A DNA stretch of 20,968 nucleotides from Candidatus Wildermuthbacteria bacterium GWA2_46_15 (GTDB lineage Bacteria; Patescibacteriota; Minisyncoccia; Minisyncoccales; GWA2-46-15): assembly GCA_001823105.1 (NCBI GenBank), contig MHTO01000027.1:6557-27524 (forward strand). Reading direction: 5' to 3'. The position numbers and the translations under genes were made by a program. Numbering within the stretch: the first letter of the stretch is position 1; the number at the start of each line of letters is the position of its first letter. A model generated the notes under the pieces. The model worked only from the letters and a program-made list of their open reading frames with translations. It searched no databases and was not told where the DNA came from. Below are positions 18,942 through 20,968 of the stretch, piece after piece.

Positions 18942-20894
18942 TCACAACTCCAATTGATAAACGTCCAGGCCGCTGAGAAGATACAAAAACTTGCCGTCCG
19001 AAGAAAAAGCCGCGTCTTTTAGACCGAGAAACTTCTCGCTCCGGAATTGCCTGATCAGTGATCCGGATTGATTAATCAGAATAACTCTTTTCTCTGAAGG
19101 TTCTAAAATGGTAAATCCTAAAAAGGGCGGCCAAATGACCAGCTTCATCAGCCTTTTGGGAAAGGGAAAAACCGACAAACTCATGGTCTTTTTCAGTTGG
19201 CCCGCCTGGTATTCCCAAATGGAATTGTCTTCGCCAAGAATAAAAACAGAACCCGTGACACCGATCGACCTAGCCGCCAAAGGCTTTCTCTCTCCGGCCC
19301 GAATCCATGACTGCGGCTCTTCTCGGTTGATGGTTAAAGGATATTGATATTTAAAAACCTTGCCCGTGCCCTTTTCGAGAAAATACAAACTTCCTTTAAA
19401 GGAGGAGAGGCCGGCAAAGCTCGTTTCGGCATCGGGCAACTTCAAAGAAAAGGCCGCTTCAACCTTATCGTCGGCCAGGAAAGAGACCTTATTGGGCTTA
19501 GTAAACAGGATTATTTCGTTGTTGCCCGGAACACCAAAGCTAAAACCCTCATCAACGCTAATCATTTTCAATTCATGGTTGGAAGCCAGCTTAGCGATTT
19601 TTTTTTCGTAAGGACTGAAAAAATAAAGTGCTTTATCCAAAACAACCAAGTACTGAGGAATAAAATCGCTATCGGTGAAAGAGAATAAAAGTTGAGGATC
19701 CGGCAATTCTTCTAATTTACTGAGGCCCACGAGATTTTTTTCGATCAGGGATTGCAAAGCAAGCGCTTCTTTGCTAACCGGGCTGTTTTCGCTGCTCAAG
19801 GGCAAGATGTCTTCAAAAGCTTCCTTGAAGAGATTATCGGCCTTCTCGTTTTGGCTTAAGGCTAAATAGCCTTGGGCTTTAACAACTTTTTCCTGAAGGC
19901 TGATCAAGCGATCGCGAGAAAGACTGGCTTTTGTCTCTTCGTCTCTCTGGGCAAAAAGAAAGCCCAAGATCAAAAAAGAAACCAAGATAAAGATCAAAAG
20001 GAGATTTCTTCTTGCTTCTTTGTTTTCCCAATCAAGAGACAACTTAAAGTCCGAAACCTTTAATTGTGGCCAGTTTATCTTGGGCAGACTCATTCCGTTT
20101 AATAGTTTTATAGAAAAGTCGAGCTTCGAGAAAATTTGGCAAAATGTGGAAAAGAATCGCCGAGCCGGAGAAAAAACATCTTTCAAAGAAAGGGGGGTGG
20201 CCATTTTTTTGAAGATTAGTTCGCTTTTGGGAGAGATTTCTTTGGTCAAAAAAAGCAAAAAGCAAATACCCCGAAGGCTGGAAAATTCCTTTTCCTTGTT
20301 TTGAAATAATTCTTTCAGAGCTTTTTGGTCCGGCGCCAGAGAGATTTTTTCCAGGAGAGCGGTTTTGGAAAAAAACTCAAAAACCTCTTCGGTGAGAATG
20401 ATAATTTTATCGTTTTCCAAGAATTTGCCGCCAACAATATTGGTAAAAATTTTCAGGGGGTATGGCTCAAACTCCTCGATTTCTAAAGTCTTGCCGATAT
20501 CGGTAATGTGACCGGGTCTCAATAAAAAAACTTTGGTTTTTCCGTCCTTGCTAAAAATCAGGTCGAGATCGTGCAAACTGATAACCGTCAAGGATAAATT
20601 GCCCAGCCAGCTGACATTGCCCAGCTTGGTCTTTTCCGAAAGAAAATCATTAGCCTTTTTCAAAGCCTTTTTCAAAGCCGCCTCTGGCAAAGAACCGGAA
20701 TAATATTCTCTCTTGAGAAGAAAGGCGAGATTATTGATAAGCCTCGAGTCCTGAGGCAGGGCATTCTTGAGCTCGCCGATAATATAAAGACTCCCGAGTT
20801 TTTGCTCTTGGGAGTTACCGGGTTCATAACAAAAACTGTCAAATATGAGATCTGGTTTTGCCCCCGGATTAAAATGAAACTCGAATATTTTCAT
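18942..20894 (-). CDS. Membrane protein: PP2C-like N-terminal domain plus C-terminal beta-propeller
   Basis: A 650-residue protein, intact and unidentified by name. Residues 1-235 resemble a degenerate PP2C phosphatase: LGNVSWLGNLSLTVISLHDL and KTKVFLLRPGHI have the right order, but the metal-binding Asp motifs (DGxGG and the late DN) are absent, so catalysis is unlikely. Residues about 298-316 are one membrane helix (LLLIFILVSFLILGFLFAQ). A helical, coiled-coil-like stretch follows to about 375. Residues 390-650 contain repeated beta segments such as SSFKGSLYFLEKGTGKVFKY and FSSDGKFLYLLSGLDVYQLEL, given here as FSSDGKFLYLLSG, typical of a six-bladed propeller. The propeller would face outside if the N-terminus is cytoplasmic. 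It could be a sensor or signalling scaffold, as inferred. Confidence 0.75.
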   Translation of the reverse strand: MKIFEFHFNPGAKPDLIFDSFCYEPGNSQEQKLGSLYIIGELKNALPQDSRLINNLAFLLKREYYSGSLPEAALKKALKKANDFLSEKTKLGNVSWLGNLSLTVISLHDLDLIFSKDGKTKVFLLRPGHITDIGKTLEIEEFEPYPLKIFTNIVGGKFLENDKIIILTEEVFEFFSKTALLEKISLAPDQKALKELFQNKEKEFSSLRGICFLLFLTKEISPKSELIFKKMATPLSLKDVFSPARRFFSTFCQIFSKLDFSIKLLNGMSLPKINWPQLKVSDFKLSLDWENKEARRNLLLIFILVSFLILGFLFAQRDEETKASLSRDRLISLQEKVVKAQGYLALSQNEKADNLFKEAFEDILPLSSENSPVSKEALALQSLIEKNLVGLSKLEELPDPQLLFSFTDSDFIPQYLVVLDKALYFFSPYEKKIAKLASNHELKMISVDEGFSFGVPGNNEIILFTKPNKVSFLADDKVEAAFSLKLPDAETSFAGLSSFKGSLYFLEKGTGKVFKYQYPLTINREEPQSWIRAGERKPLAARSIGVTGSVFILGEDNSIWEYQAGQLKKTMSLSVFPFPKRLMKLVIWPPFLGFTILEPSEKRVILINQSGSLIRQFRSEKFLGLKDAAFSSDGKFLYLLSGLDVYQLEL

Positions 20895-20902
20895 CTTAAA
20901 AT

Positions 20903-20908
20903 ATTATA
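20903..20908 (-). promoter_or_regulatory. -10 box close to the start of the 650-residue gene
   Basis: Read on the - strand, TATAAT lies at 20908-20903, and the ATG is at 20894-20892. Transcription would start at about 20896, so the mRNA would be leaderless or have a leader of one or two bases. The -35 is weak (TTTGTT with a 16-base spacer is the best I find). The rest of the upstream sequence (20909-20968) shows no gene. Confidence 0.55.
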
Positions 20909-20968
20909 CCTCTTTACAGGCAAAAACAAATAGGTTTAAATGAGAAAGTAGTAGCCTGGGCACTTAGC

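Overview
This is a gene-dense chromosomal window from a bacterium that most resembles Patescibacteria (Candidate Phyla Radiation). That assignment is an inference. It rests on compact genes with few clear Shine-Dalgarno sites, a short SufD, a membrane-anchored degenerate PP2C/propeller protein, DUF5674 and PQ-loop-like orphan proteins, and low-complexity intergenic repeats. No 16S rRNA or other decisive marker is present. Most of the window is moderate in GC, but about 12.8-14.9 kb is clearly more AT-rich.

Layout. (1) 0-2.8 kb, + strand: nusB, rnc, rpsP and khpA, then an intrinsic terminator, then trmD; rimM and rplS, often found in this cluster, are not here. (2) 2.8-4.8 kb, +: glmS. (3) 4.8-11.4 kb, - strand: an iron-sulfur assembly operon read Rrf2 regulator, sufC, sufB, short sufD, sufS, sufU, a [3Fe-4S]-type ferredoxin and an FNR-like reductase, then a perfect palindrome, then sufT and an Fe/Mn superoxide dismutase. 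A strong sigma70-like promoter and a 23-bp imperfect palindrome precede the Rrf2 gene, suggesting autoregulation by iron-sulfur status. (4) 11.5-12.7 kb, +: tRNA-Thr(GGT), rpmG (L33), a DUF5674 gene coupled to a small orphan gene, and tRNA-Trp(CCA). (5) 12.7-14.9 kb, +: an AT-rich accessory stretch with two unrecognised genes, a hairpin-rich intergenic region, a broken XRE-type regulator and a multi-pass membrane protein. (6) 14.9-17.7 kb, +: def, a PCMT-like methyltransferase, mltG and a DJ-1/PfpI gene. (7) 17.7-18.9 kb, +: promoter, L10 leader with attenuator, rplJ, rplL and a shared terminator. (8) 18.9-20.9 kb, -: a 650-residue membrane protein with its own promoter almost at the start codon.

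The most unusual feature is a dispersed palindromic element of 38-40 bp. It occurs four times: at the trmD stop codon (supplying the TAG), twice in tandem inside the glmS reading frame, and once inverted in the rplJ leader just after the attenuator U-tract. Inside glmS the unit is 36 bp, exactly 12 codons. The other copies have a shorter loop that would not keep frame. The behaviour recalls the Rickettsia palindromic elements that insert in frame into genes. The sequence is not one I recognise.
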